This document shows positions 1-12,182 of a DNA stretch of 64,000 nucleotides, in pieces. The DNA is taken from the NCBI GenBank assembly GCA_013076295.1, contig RQOL01000861.1:62001-126000 (forward strand), written 5' to 3'. Below the pieces are notes generated by a model. That model searched no databases. It was not told the origin of the DNA and worked only from the letters and a program-made list of their open reading frames with translations. The translations under genes were made by a program, and so were the position numbers. Each line of letters opens with the position of its first letter. Positions within the stretch are counted from its first letter, which is position 1. This stretch comes from Sanderia malayensis. Lineage: Eukaryota > Cnidaria > Scyphozoa > Semaeostomeae > Pelagiidae.

Positions 1-142
1 AAAGACAATTACAAATAATACCCGAATTTTTTATTACATGCATAACTATTTTCATGTATTTAATCACTCCTGATTTCTTTTCCAGTCTTCGTTTAGTTTT
101 GCGATTGTTTTCCGTGAACCTTCCTACTGAAGAAAAAAGATT

Positions 143-830
143 TCGGTATGCACTTTCAGTTTAATGTTATTTGGATAATGAGATTCTCCTTTACTATTAT
201 GATCACCAACTTATTACTTACCATTTCAATCACAATTAGAATCTTATTCTTTTTCCAGTATTTGCAGTTTAGCAGTTGCCATGCTGGTTGTTTTTTATTT
301 TGCTAAAAACATTTTCGGTATGTACTTTCAGTTCAATGTTACTTGGATAATGAGATTCTCCTTTACTATTATGATAACCAACCATATGTATAACTTATTA
401 CTTACCATTTCAATCACAATTAGAATCTTATTCTTTTTCCAGTATTTGCAGTTTGGCAGTTGCCATGCTGGTTGTTTTTTATTTTGTTAAAAATTTTTTC
501 GGTATGTACTTTCAGTTCAATGTTACCTGGATAATGAGATTCTCCTTTACTATTTACTATTATGATCACCAACCACATGTATAACTTATTAGTTACCATT
601 TCAATCACAAATAGAATCTTATTCTTTTTCCAGTATTTGCAGTTTGGCAATTGCCTTGCTGGTTGTTTTTAATTTCGTTTAAAACATTTTCGGTATGTAC
701 TTTCAGTTCAATGTTACTTGGATAATGAGATGCTCCTTTACTATAATGACCTCCAACCATATGTATAACTACCATTTCAATCACAATTAGAATCTTATTC
801 TTTCTCAGTATTTGCAGTTTAGCAGTTGTC
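143..830 (+). repeat. Four tandem ~180-bp units, each with a mini-exon-like splice acceptor and donor
   Basis: The motif TTCGGTATGTACTTTCAG recurs near 143, 314, 498 and 689, giving periods of about 171-191 bp. Each unit holds a pyrimidine-rich stretch ending in TTTTTCCAGTATTTGCAG, then about 50 nt, then CGGTATGT, that is, an acceptor, a short exon and a donor. The array lies just upstream of the small ORF at 967. It may provide alternative 5' untranslated exons for the Helitron-linked transcript; this is inference from splice-site shape only. Confidence 0.7.
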
Positions 831-966
831 CTTTGATTTTGTATCATATTATGTTATTTTGTATCAGTACCACTTCATGCAAAATTGTTCTGTTTTCACA
901 CACCAATTACTTTCACACTTATTAAAGAAAAATAACTATAATTTGTTTGCTTTAAGGTTATCTAAT

Positions 967-1242
967 ATGGCTTCAAGGTACGGAAGTACGACAAAAAAGC
1001 CAGAGCCAGAAAAACAAATAGTCATCTGGCTTGATGATGAAGCGAAAGTAATTATAGCAAATATATATTAATTCATTATTTCATCAGTTTTTTTGCACAA
1101 TTCACAATAGTTCATTCATATTTCATGGTTATTGTTTTCGTGGAAAATTCTGTCATTGTTTGCTTTTGTATCCTAGGAAATAACGTACAAAGACATTTTC
1201 CATCTGAAGAGGGAATGTGCTGCCCAATTCAAAGAATTGTAA
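967..1242 (+). CDS. Small two-exon Helitron-linked ORF, unknown function
   Basis: Exon 1 (967-1047, 27 codons) starts MASRYGS and ends at AAA|GTAATT. Exon 2 (1177-1242) follows TCCTAG and reads KDIFHLKRECAAQF before a TAA, giving about 48 residues. The frame is supported by a diverged relative at 46,710-47,013, which has the same MAS start, an intron at the matching place, the related string ENIAKLKKECSANF and a Leu-TAA end. Most differences in the shared string are conservative or at third positions. No known domain is recognised. The ORF lies about 2.1 kb upstream of the Helitron start codon on the same strand. Confidence 0.5.
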
Positions 1243-1420
1243 TTGCAGCACCAAAAAATTCTCCCTCCATGACAAGGAAGGGAGAAGACTCCAAACAAAA
1301 GATATAGTGTAAGTGTACCTTCTGTATTTGAAGCTCAGTTGTTTTATTGATATCTTCTAAATATTGCATCACATCTTTTCACCAAAAAAAGCAACCTATA
1401 ACACAGTTGTGTATTCACAG

Positions 1421-1557
1421 ATCACAGAAGGAGGCCTTTGTCAAGATTGGCAACAACAAAAGAAGGGTGGGAGGCCACCCAAGAATTTTCTAGAACTCTG
1501 ATGGTGGCCATGCCCACCCAAAGGGCTGTAAAAAATATGCAGGACATGTGTAAATAG
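1421..1557 (+). other. Possible third exon of the small locus, ending at TAG
   Basis: An open stretch follows the acceptor TATTCACAG and reads into MVAMPTQRAVKNMQDMCK before TAG at 1555. It resembles, position by position, the end of the spliced basic ORF at 47,158-47,329 (LTRYPQKTMMDMAK). In this copy the upstream exon carries a stop in the joining frame, so the reading frame looks broken here. The right copy lies at 13,460-13,596. Confidence 0.35.
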
Positions 1558-1704
1558 TTTCTTAACTAACTTACACATGTCCTGTTTTTGACCATGCATG
1601 AAAGAGACAATCAGAAAATCAAAACCAATTAACAATACAAAAATATATATATACATATGCAAAATTTGAAAACCTTTCACATTTTTTGTTCATGCATGGT
1701 CAAA
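1540..1704. repeat. Two inverted repeats able to form hairpins
   Basis: CAGGACATGTGTAA (1540-1553) is the exact reverse complement of 1571-1584, a 14-bp stem with a 17-nt loop containing the TAG of the possible third exon. TTTGACCATGCATGAA (1587-1602) is the exact reverse complement of 1689-1704, a 16-bp stem. Both are kept in the right copy at 13,579-13,743. Confidence 0.8.
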
Positions 1705-3340
1705 GTTTCATAACTATTTGCTCAAATTATATGTTCCAAATGTTCCAAATTATATGTTCCAGTATTTTTAATATTTCAATCATACTTTCAATAATTCAAA
1801 ATGCTTCATAAATTATAAATGTTCACATGATTTCGTTGCAAAACCTTCACTTAATAACTTACCGAATGCATGGTATTCACTTTCATGAATGTGATGTTGC
1901 AGTTGCACCAATTATAGTGGTAATGGTGGTCATTAAATCCCAGTATGATTCTTTTTTAAGCGATTTTTGCAATCTAAACTTAGAAAATGAGACTGGATTT
2001 AACACATTTTCAACAGTGAGCCAAAATACTTTATACGTACTCTTCAGATGGAAATGATTTAAGAAGATGCAGTTGGACTCTCACCATGCCTTTCCTCGAT
2101 CTACTACTTGGCTTCCATGCCATCGGCGCCATGATGTAATTCAGTTTCACCACCTGCAGTATTTTCCTCCTACCTTTATAGCCAATCTGAAGGACGAAGG
2201 GGAATTCCCCTTTTCACTAAAAGTTTCCGCCTTTTTTAACATGTGACGTGTATAAACCAATCATGCCAGCTGTATAGCACAATAGAAATCCTGCCTCTCT
2301 AATTATTTGCACAATTAGATTTTGCCTAATTCAATTTTAGTTGTCCGAATTATCGATAGGATATAATTAATAATATGCAATTATTTATCGCTGAGTAAGT
2401 ATTATGAAAGTTGTTTTTTTCTAACAAGCTATCATTATAAGCTAACAAGCTTCTTTATCGCTATTTCGCTTATTAATGTCAACAATTTTTGTTTTTCTTC
2501 CTTTGCTTTTCATTACAAGAACAGGTTACGTGCTGTTCAGGCATAATATTTCAAGTTTATAACTATTCTAATTTCTCTTTCTTTTCTTACCATAGTTTTG
2601 AAAGACACAACGCTCGGTAAGAAATAAATTTATTCATTGCAGTTTTTCCTTCTTACTACTCTATTTAGCTCTTTCATTATTTATTTACTGTATAAAAAGA
2701 GGCCCAGTTTGATCGAATTTCAAATAACGGACACCTCTCTTTTACAAACTTCTTTCAATTACGAAATGATATTTTTGTTTTTAAAAGATTGGTTTGTAAA
2801 TGTAACCTATACAACAACCTACTCTTTACCACGGATAAAACATGACTTTTGTTTTATGCATCTGGAATATATAAATAAACATTTATGGACCCGTTTTCAA
2901 CAAATTTACCCTGTAACCAAATTTGTTGACTTCTTGACAACTGCACTGGATTCAACAGGTTAATTTTCATTACGTCCAGGTATTCTGAGTCTCTTTTTAT
3001 CATTCCTTTATTTATGTCGACAATAATTTTAATTTCAATTTACTCTTTTCCATTTTAGTGACTGTTTACATAACAGAAACGAGCACAGTTTAACGTAAGG
3101 GTTTTCATAAAATTTACATTATATTACATAGCATTACTTTTATGATAATGATTTATTTACAACATTATACTTTACGCCACCATACCCTTCAAATATATAA
3201 TATTTAATTCTTTGTATTGCAGCTTTCCACAGGCTATAATTATTCAATTGTTGTTGCTATTGAGGCCAAGCAATAACATTCACAATAATATTGCCTACTT
3301 TAATTTTTTCCTACTTCTTTTTCAATTCACAACTTGCACC
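1705..3340 (+). other. Helitron 5' region with candidate noncoding exons
   Basis: I see no convincing protein gene here. Short candidate exons with good splice sites are present: 2596-2616 (CATAG to GGTAAG), 3059-3094 (TTTTAG to GTAAGG), and an acceptor at 3221-3222 leading into the exon that holds the Helitron ATG at 3341. The matching sequence in the right copy is 13,744-15,384. Confidence 0.45.
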
Positions 3341-6300
3341 ATGCTGCGCAAGGCCAATGAAAGTATAACCGGTGACAGACGCCGAAATCAAGTGCGGGAG
3401 AATGCAGTATAGGAGACAGATCAATCAACAGCTTCAACCTCAACAGACAGGAAATACCTATAACGTACTTGCAGCAGTCAACGATCTTCAACAATTAAAA
3501 CTCGAAAACCGTCAGCTAGAAGCCCCTGAATATCAGCCATTTCCAGCACAGTATCCCTTTCCACAGATACAGCCAATGGAGATGGACATGGAACCAGAGC
3601 TTCCATTCAGAACCAAGAGCTTCTAGCAGCAGGACAACCTTTAGACATCGAGATGCAAGATGCAGTTCCAGTACCTGATGAAAATCAGATACCAGAACCC
3701 GTCGAAGATCAGCAAATGCAAGTTGACAACCCTGCCCCGAGAACAATGAAGCTGAAAACCTCATCCCCTTCTCCCCATTACCACACCACTTGAATAAAAT
3801 GACCGGAACATGCATTCATTGTGGTGCAAAGTACTTCAAAGAAGAACAAAACAAAAAAAACAGTACAACAAATGTTGCATGGGAGGTTTGATCGCTCTGG
3901 ATCAAATTGAACCACCTCCAAACAGTGTGATGCATTTATATACTGGTGATGCTGCCGAATCAAAGTATTTCTTAAAGCACTTCCGCCAATACAACTCATT
4001 AATGGCCATGGCTTCACGGAAGGCTAATGTTGTACGTCATGCCAGAGCTGGACCACCAGTTATCACAATTCACGAAAGGCATATCACATGACCGGTAAGT
4101 AACATATCTATTCCTTTCATGCAATATTTCTAACTTCCAGAAATTCAGTTTAACATAGCTTATTATTGACTTATGAGTTGTACCCTAAATTCATATTTTC
4201 ATACATATGCATTGTATTAAGTTAATTGCATTAATTATCACAGGTGTAACAGAAACAGACAGATCCAGAAAATACGCAGAGCTCTACATCATGGATACAC
4301 AACAAGCATTGCAGGAACGGCAAAACACTGCAACAGAACAAGGTCTTCATTTGGACATCGTTGCACTTCTACAGAATGAATTGATGGCAGTCAATCGATT
4401 TGCGCAACATTATCGAAGCATGGGTGAAATATTGGAGGAACAGCGGCAGCAAGCTATTGCAAACAATCAGCCTGTTCTGACATTCAAAATGATCATAACA
4501 GGTCGCCCACAACAAGATCGCAGATACGATAATCCTACTGCCAGAGAAATTGCAGCTATATACACAGCACAGAATGGAGGTGCACCAAATCCTGATGATA
4601 GAGAATTGCAAGTTCAAACAAGACACGTAGATCTCGTGAAGGTTACAGTTTGGACCTGCAACGATTGCCGACTGCAAACGTAAGGGGTCAGCAAAACATG
4701 AATCGTATCCGACGCACCAGACTAACCCTCGCTGAATACTATTCATACAGAATCCAGGTCAGGGATGCATTCTCAACCATCCACATTGCATCACTTCTAT
4801 TTCAACAGTATCTGGTAGATGCATATACGAAGATAGAAGGCAATAAACTGCACTGGATTATGAAAAATCAACGTCAGCTTTGTATTGACACATACCGTGG
4901 CCTGATGGATCATCTCCACAGAAGAGCTGAAATCGAAAACCAGATGGCCAGGGCTAATAATCCCAACCAGCCCATACATATCGATGTTGGCCGTGTTATC
5001 ATTCTACCGTCATCCTTTCCAGGCAGCCAAAGAAACATGTATCAACATTTTCAAGATGCAATGACAATCGTAAGGAAGTATGGCAAGCCAGACACTTCCT
5101 CACAATGACTGCCAATCCTAAATGGAAGGAGATTAAGAAAACATTCATCCGTATCAGACGACCAGTGATCGACCAGACATTGTGACAAGAGTATTTCAGC
5201 TCAAACTCAAAGAACTACTCGAAGACATACTACACAACAACATTCTTGGACATGTCACTGCACATGTGTATGTCATAGAATTTCAGAAGAGAGGACTACC
5301 ACACGCACACATGATTCTGTTTCTTTCGCAAGCTGATAAACCCAGAACACCACAACAGGTATTGTTACATGTACTAATAATTCTTTCTCTCATTGCTAAC
5401 TTTATATCCAATGCACAGTCCAACTGTTCTGTACTACATTTCTAATATACAATTGTTAATTATATATTCATTGTCAGGTGGATCAACTGATATCAGCAGA
5501 GATTCCAGACCCACAGGATGCAAAATACCACAAGTTGGTCCTAAAGCACATGACACATGGACCCTGTGGAAATTTAAATCCTCAGTGCGTGTGCATGGAA
5601 AACAACACTTGCAAAAAGCGCTTTCCGAAAGAACAAGTTGCTGACACTCTATCAATGTCAATCCTCTCTATAGACGACGCTGTCTTCATCCAGTCAATAG
5701 AAATGATCGCATTTTGGATGATACTTGGGTAGTGCCACACAACAGACACCTACTCATCAAATATCAGTGTCATATCAACGTGGAAATATGCAGTACTGTA
5801 AAAAGTGTCAAGTACATTTTAAAATATATCCACAAAGGACATGATATGGCACATGTTGAAATTCTTGAGGAAATCAACAGCAAGTACCTGAAGACATTGA
5901 ACACGATGAGGTGGGCCAGTACATCAACGCAAGATATATTGGACCACATGAAGCTGTCTATAGGCTTCTGCAGTTCCCCATGCACGACAAAAGCCACACA
6001 GTCAAACGGCTCTCTGTTCATTTACCATTTGAGCAACAAGTCATCTTTCATGACAATGATAACGAACAAAGACTCAACAACATTGGTGATAGAACAACAC
6101 TACAGCATGGTTTGAACTCAACCAGCAAGATCCACCTGCACGTCAGTACCTCTATCATGAGATACCAGAGCATTATGTCTTCCAGGAGCGTTCAAAACAT
6201 TGACAGCCAGACAACGAAGAACAATGCCAATCATTGGTAGAGTTACTCAAGTGCAGCCGAGACCTTGCGAGCAAAAGTTTGCACTCAGACTTTTGCTATT

Positions 6301-8324
6301 GCATCAACGAGGAGCTACTTCATTTGAAGACCTTCGTACAGTAGAAGGTAATCTATGTGACTCCTTAAAAGATGCAGCATTAGCTCTAGGGCTACTAGAA
6401 GTTGATGCCGAAGTCACACGTTGCCTTGATGAAGCTGCCATCTTCAATATGCCTTCGCAACTCAGACAGTTGTTTGCATCATTGCTACTCTTTCAAACGC
6501 CATCAGACATCAGAACACTCTTCAACGCCTTCAAAGAAGCAATGAGTGAAGACTTTGTCAGACGTGATCAACTCAACAATCCAGACATAACCTTCCAGAC
6601 AGACACATGTATCAATGTCTACATGATATTGACAACAATTTGAAGGTTCATGGTTTGTCCATCACGAATTACGATCACCTTCCTCAGCTACCGGCCGACT
6701 TTGTCATTCCAGAACAAGGTGATTTACAATTTAACATGATGACAATCATACTTATAAATCACTCTAATTTAGCCAAGATGTACTTCTACTCCAAATAAAC
6801 TATTGTTTATGTTTTCAGAGGAAGATCACATGGATGTTGAACATGAAAGAGAGCAAGGAGAAGAAATGCGCACTGCATTGAATCCAGAGCAACGAGTTGT
6901 TTACACAGCCATTATTCAAGCAATTGAGGCGCAATCAGAACAAAACTGTCACTTTCTCGACGGACCAGCTGGCACAGGGAAAACATTTCTCTACAACACG
7001 TTGGTTCGTAATCTTCATGCATCTGGACACAAAGTTCAGTGTATGGCTTGGTCAGGAATTGCAGCAACACTGCTTATTAATGGCAGAACATCGCATTCGC
7101 AATTCCAAATTCCAATACCATTGAAGCTGGAATCAACATGCAATGTCAAGAGACAGAGCCGAAGAGCACAAGTGTTGCGTGAAACAACCCTGTTTATATG
7201 GGATGAAGCTTCAATGATACCAGCATTGGCATTACAAGCAGTTGACAGACTGCTTCGGGATATCACAAGAGTTAACAAGCCATTTGGTGGCAAATTCATG
7301 TTACTTGGTGGTGATTTCAGACAAGTCTTACCTGTGTCCCCAAAGCAGGAAGAGAGCAAATTGTATCAGAGAGTCTTAAATCATATCAAATCAGTGATTT
7401 GTGGGCACAGTTTCGACAACATCACCTACATACAAACATGAGAGCTGTTCAAGATGAATCTTACAGAGAGTTGTGAGAATGGCTCCTAAGACTCGGCAAC
7501 AAACAAGAACCACATGATGCACTTGACAATATCACTTTGCCACATCAAATATGCACATCTTCGCGAGAGGAAATGCTCAACTTCATATATCCCGAGCCAA
7601 ACACACCACAGTCCCACCTCATGTTGGATCCAATAACTATTTCAGAACGTTGCTGTCTTACCCCAAAGAATGACTTCTCACATCAAATAAATGACATATT
7701 CTGGAAAGACTACAAACTCCTGAAGAACATACTACAGCACAGACAGTGTGATAACAGAGGATGCAGATGAGGAGGCGGCATATCCAATTGAGTTTCTCAA
7801 CAATCTAACTCCTAACGGAATGCCATTACATCGACTTACACTCAAGGTATGATTGACCTATATGTACTAATTATACATTAATTCTACACTTATTTTAAAT
7901 ATTGATAATGGTCCTTCGATGATACACATCGTAATCTCGAACATTCCTTATTATAGGTTGGTGCAACAATTATTCTTCTGAGGAATCTAAATCCAAAGAA
8001 AGGTCTTTGCAATGGCACAAGACTCATTGTACGCCATCTCCGACGTAACGTGATCACAGCAGATATCATCACGAAGGAACACAGAGGCCTTTCAACATCA
8101 AGCGATGGCAATTTCCTGTCAGACTAGCATACTGCCTTACTATCAACAAGGCACAGGGACAATCTCTGAGGTATGTTGGTTTGTATTTACCTGAGCCCGT
8201 GTTCACACATGGTCAGCTATATGTGGCCATGTCAAGAGCAACATCATTTGACGGGCTCAAAGTATTCCTCCCAGAGGAAACACACAGGAAGACAAAAAAC
8301 ATTGTCTTCCAAGAAGTCCTGTAA
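3341..8324 (+). pseudogene. Helitron Rep/PIF1-type helicase gene, left copy (damaged)
   Basis: Five exons can be drawn: 3341-4094, 4244-5358, 5478-6718, 6819-7846 and 7957-8324, each with GT/AG borders. The protein has a Gln/Pro-rich N-terminus, a Cys cluster (CIHCGAKYF and NKCCMGG), the Helitron-like N domain (RRYDNPTAREIA), the Rep HUH motif (RGLPHAHMILF) and the Rep Tyr region (VKYILKYIHKG). The PIF1-type helicase follows, with Walker A GPAGTGKTF, Walker B FIWDEASM and GGDFRQVLP. The family nicks and rejoins single strands for rolling-circle transposition. Damage: frameshifts near 3,405, 3,740, 5,095 and 5,880; a deletion after the RHVDLVK region (~4,645); TGA in ESYREL*EW; and a deletion before QFPVRLAYC (~8,090). 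The last three are shared with the right copy. Confidence 0.9.
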
Positions 8325-10004
8325 AGGTCTTCACAAACTTTTGAGCATAAATTGCGTTGCTCACAGAGGGTGTCAGTCTACCAAAATGCACATACACAAA
8401 TACGGGGCTCAGATTGTGGTTCTAGCGGATCGGCATTGCACTACAGTGTGATGTTCCCTGTTGCGATATCAGCACAACACTCAGAAAGCAAAGCCATAAA
8501 AGCTTGAACATTGCTGGTTGCCACGCCACCCCAGTCAATAGGATCCGCCAAGAACGATCCGGACACTTTCACAACACTCCAGTGTCCGGGGTGTTTGCCA
8601 ACAGCAACAACACGATCTGGTCCTCGGTAGCACCCGTATCAGAAGAGATATGCTTTGCCATGCTCTACGATATGCCTATGGGAGTATGGCTTCCTTTTCT
8701 CTGTGAAAACTGCAATCTCTACATTAACCATAACTGTTTTACAATAACTAGCATTGGATTATCCTCCTTCAACCAATTAACTCATTTACTTATTCATTAT
8801 AACAATATAGATGACCCAATATTATTTAGTATTCCAAATTGAATTGCAGTTTTCATGAACAAGGAAACCTCGAACAAAGGTCACCCCTTGAAGTCGGTGT
8901 TCGACCTTTAAACTATGTAACCGGAATCTTCTTTTTTTACTACTACCAACTAATGTGAAAACGCATTAATATGTGTCACCGAGTATGAATTCTATTGAAC
9001 AATGCTGCGGCATCGCTGAACACTCCACATAATGAAGAAATCAATAATATTTACAGACGGGACAAATTATCTCCATTCATGTTCACTATTCCATTTATGA
9101 AACATGAACATTAAATGGACATCAGATGTATGTGTACATATTTATTCATGCATGTTAAAGCTCATGTTACCTTTATGGAATTGTATGCCAAAAGTTTTTA
9201 TAGCTGTGTAGCACATAGTTTAAGCTATCATGAATGATACTTACTTTTACCGTTTATCTACTAATACATTATATGCAAAGACAATACGGGATTAATCTAC
9301 TCTCTTCTAATTTACTGAGCTTCGTCAATGTGCGTTCTTAATGAGATGCATTTCTGCTCTCTTCTCGCAATAATAGCCCTTTATCCGCCATTGAACGAGG
9401 TCGTTGAAAAACTTTGCCCTCTTTTCCATCAATGCTCAGCGATAACTTTGAAATATGAATTTGAAAGAGCTTGGCTTTGCATCACAAAAAGATCATCAAA
9501 CAGGACGACTTATATTTGGGAAACTATTTCCAAATTACAGGGACATTTTCAATGCATGTTACAGGTATACACTTATACTTGATTTTTAACTTATTCCCAA
9601 TTCAATTTCATCAAATTTAAGGCCAAAAACTTTACAAAACTTACTGATTGCCAACAAAATCGAAAATTTTGATTAGTTATTTAATACCTTTATAGTTATT
9701 GCTTCCAAAATAGATGTTGATGCCCTGACTACATGTGCCTGCCAGTCTTAGCTGGATTTAAACTATTCTTGAAGTATTTACCAATTATTGATCCCTTTTG
9801 TCCATTGCCTCCATGTATGTGTCACAAGAAAGATATATTGACATCCTCATCAAACTATTGTTATTTTCAATATGATGATGGATGAAGCATTCGTAGACCA
9901 GTGGGAAAATGATTTTCACTCAGTTTGCATTTCAAGCATCTTTTTTCATCTAATCCACAAGGCTATGATGAATATGGCTGCACAACTATCATGTCTAATA
10001 TATA
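8325..10004 (+). other. Helitron 3' region, no clear gene (left copy)
   Basis: No convincing gene is seen. The first ~400 bp are less AT-rich than the rest and contain an inverted repeat, CCGGACACT (8559-8567) with AGTGTCCGG (8581-8589), loop 13 nt. The remainder is AT-rich. Compared with 20,389-22,105 this copy has many single-base deletions, often in homopolymers. I did not find a CTRR end that clearly closes the Helitron. Confidence 0.6.
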
Positions 10005-10740
10005 TATTCTACGGAGTCACGTGATGACGCATTTTCCTTGCCAAAAACAATAGATTCGACCCGAAACAATAGGTCGAACGCCCCAAAACAATGGACCGAA
10101 ACGGCGAACCGTGTAATCAAAAGGCTTTTTTGTTTGTACATTATTTGTGCTAAATTTCAAATGGAAGTGCCAATTATTAATTAGACCAAGGTTATCTATT
10201 TTTGGTTTCGTTTTTTAAAGTTCTTGAATTATTCCATTATTATTCCACAAATTGTGCTATCACGAAAAAACTATAGTTTACGGTGGCAAAATTTCCAAAT
10301 TCGCGTCGCAAACTCCATATTCGAAGAGAGTATTCGCCCTTCACCTCACCCGGTTCGCCTTTTTCTGCAATTGATTGGCTCTTTTCACACGACTCACGTG
10401 GGTTGTCCATCGATTTCGTTTTTCGCCTTGCAACAGGTACTTTTGGGGAAATGCGTGTTTTTGTTTTGCACACAAGGGAAGGGCGCCTTTCAAAGTGTTT
10501 TACCACCAGAATTATCTTTGCAAAAAGCTGCTATTGCTTCAAAGACCCTGGAGAGTTGCAGGAAACAATTGGGAACACAGGTGATAGCTTGTTTAGTATT
10601 TTGAGTTTAAATAGTTGTAGTCTTTGTAGTAGGCGTTGCTCGGCATGCTTGCAACGCTTAGGCCCAATGAAACAAAGTCAAAGTTATGAATTTTCAGGCG
10701 CTATTTGCACGATTTTCCTCATTTAAACTTTCGACAAGTG
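10005..10740. repeat. Dispersed ~0.7-kb repeat, left copy
   Basis: The segment starts near TCTACGGAGTCACGTGATGA and ends at CATTTAAACTTTCGACAAGTG, just before a TAGTAGG minisatellite. Short blocks in the same order (AAAGGCTTTTTT, a CCTG/GAGA/CAATTG block, AGGCCnAAnGAAAACA, CATTTAAACTTTCGATAA) occur at 22,110-22,855 and, more diverged, at 36,085-36,690. I could not assign it to a named family. Confidence 0.5.
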
Positions 10741-10744
10741 TTTG

Positions 10745-11120
10745 TATGTTTTTATAGTAGGTATAGTATTTATAGTATGCTTTTTTAGTAGGTATAGTAT
10801 GCTTTTATAGTAGCATAGCATGTTTGTATAGTAAGCATAGTAGGAATAGTATGTTTGTATAGTAGGTATAGTAGGTATAGTATGTCTGTATAGTAGGTAT
10901 AGTATGTTTGTATAGGAGGAATAGTATGTTTGCATAGTAGTATAGTATGTTTGTATAGTAGGTATAGTAGGTATAGTATGTTTGTATAGTAGGCATAGTA
11001 GGTATAGTATGTTTGTACAGTAGGTATAGTAGGTATAGTATGTTGTATGGTAGGTATAGTGGGCATAGTATGTTGGTATAATAGGTATAGTAGGTTGTAG
11101 GTATATATGTATGTATGTAT
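10745..11120. repeat. TAGTAGGTATAGTATGTTTG minisatellite
   Basis: Imperfect 10-20 bp units built from GTATAGTAGGTATAGTATGT, ending in GTAT repeats. ORFs rich in Tyr/Thr/Ile/Leu on the minus strand here come from the repeat and are not genes. Confidence 0.9.
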
Positions 11121-11249
11121 GGGCATGAGCGTAAGCGAATGCAGCGCACGAAGTGCGCCAACCACAGGCGAGCGTAGCGAGCTAACCCATTGTACGTGGG
11201 GTTGAAAGAGGCATGAGCGTAAGCGGATGCAGCGCACGAAGTGCGCCCT
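11121..11249. repeat. Palindromic 38-bp unit, two copies around a spacer
   Basis: The unit GGCATGAGCGTAAGCGAATG is followed by CAGCGCACGAAGTGCGCC, which contains the perfect palindrome GCGCAC-GAA-GTGCGC. Copies start at 11,121 and 11,210, separated by CACAGGCGAGCGTAGCGAGC plus a short tail. Further copies start near 23,155, 23,244, 23,837, 24,515, 24,631, 24,745 and 35,975, most of them at the edge of a GTAT array. Confidence 0.8.
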
Positions 11250-12040
11250 ATCAGTCAATGTTTCTTGATAATATACAACATATATATTAGATATAGTGTG
11301 ATACAAGATAGTCTTGCATGATTATATATATTTAGTATGATACAGTATTGCATGGTGTCATGTATAGTATTTTTTGGTATGATGTAGCATTGTATTTATA
11401 TTTCTATTTTTATTGTGGCATTTAATAGCAAGTTCAAGCAGTTTTTAAGTCTTTGTAGGCAATCATATGTGCTCCAATTTGTTAATTTATTTCCATACTT
11501 TGTAGTACCCTTCCTTGATAAATACACAGAGAATGAAGGAAATGCACAATTGATGATAGAATATTAAGAGCACACAACAAAGGTTCAAAGGACATGATTT
11601 GAATTTAAAACTTATAGTTGTAAATTATAGTGGCCACAAAAACTGTATATCTTGCAACATAAATGTACTATTTACCTGAATATAATTGACAGTGAAGCGT
11701 GCAACATTACATATGCTTCTCTTGAAAAGTCATCATTTTCTGTAGTTATTTCTCATAACTAAATTTCTAACTATCAGGCCACTACCAGGGTGTTTCTACC
11801 ATACTAACAATATCTACGCATTCTGTGACATTTCCAGGAGGCCTCCATTTCAGTTATCTATATTTTATTCTACGAGGCCATCTTTACTCTCTTGCTATGG
11901 TATTCATATTCAAAATTATCTTCACAAAGCAACGCGCCCAAAATATTTCCCGTTCGTTAGTTATTGTCAAAAGCAGAGCCCCAGTCAACAGGTAAATTGT
12001 TTCAACTCCTTACTGATATTTTATACCTTTAAATATTAAT
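11250..12040. other. Junction segment between the tandem copies, no gene seen
   Basis: AT-rich sequence without a convincing ORF or splice pattern. It begins with CCCTATCAGTCAATGTTTCT, a phrase also found at about 24,554 next to the palindromic unit. Confidence 0.6.
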
Positions 12041-12182
12041 AAAGACAATTACAAATAATACCCGAATTTTTTATTACATGCATAACTATTTTCATGTATT
12101 TAATCACTCCTGATTTCTTTTCCAGTCTTCGTTTAGTTTTGCGATTGTTTTCCGTGAACCTTCCTACTGAAGAAAAAAGATT

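Larger units (their letters stand above)
1..12040. repeat. Left copy of a ~12-kb tandem duplication containing a Helitron
   Basis: The first bases of the window recur at 12,041, and similarity then continues through the mini-exon repeats, the small ORF, the Helitron gene and the 3' region to about 11,249. The remaining ~790 bp (11,250-12,040) is not repeated after the right copy, so it is either the start of the unit or spacer. The copies differ mainly by single-base indels, densest at 8,500-10,000, where this copy usually lacks bases that the right copy has. Both copies share the same internal deletions in the Helitron gene, so the duplication came after that damage. Confidence 0.95.

Noticed and set aside
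2637..2963. 108-aa plus-strand ORF (MQFFLLTTLF) and its copy at 14,679
   Set aside because: It begins with TTG right after a splice-acceptor-like CAG, has no ATG context and lacks family similarity; more likely noncoding 5' region.
4369..4746. 125-aa minus-strand ORF (and its twin at 16,418-16,795)
   Set aside because: Shadow of the Helitron coding exon; it has no motif and the plus frame carries the conserved domains.
8559..8589. Hairpin as Helitron 3' terminus
   Set aside because: Stem and loop are present, but no CTRR follows at the expected distance, so the Helitron end is not assigned.
10785..11306. 173-aa minus-strand ORF rich in Tyr/Thr/Ile
   Set aside because: It is a direct translation of the TAGTAGG minisatellite. 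The same applies to ORFs at 22,865-23,195, 23,216-23,422, 24,723-25,497 and 35,792-36,157.
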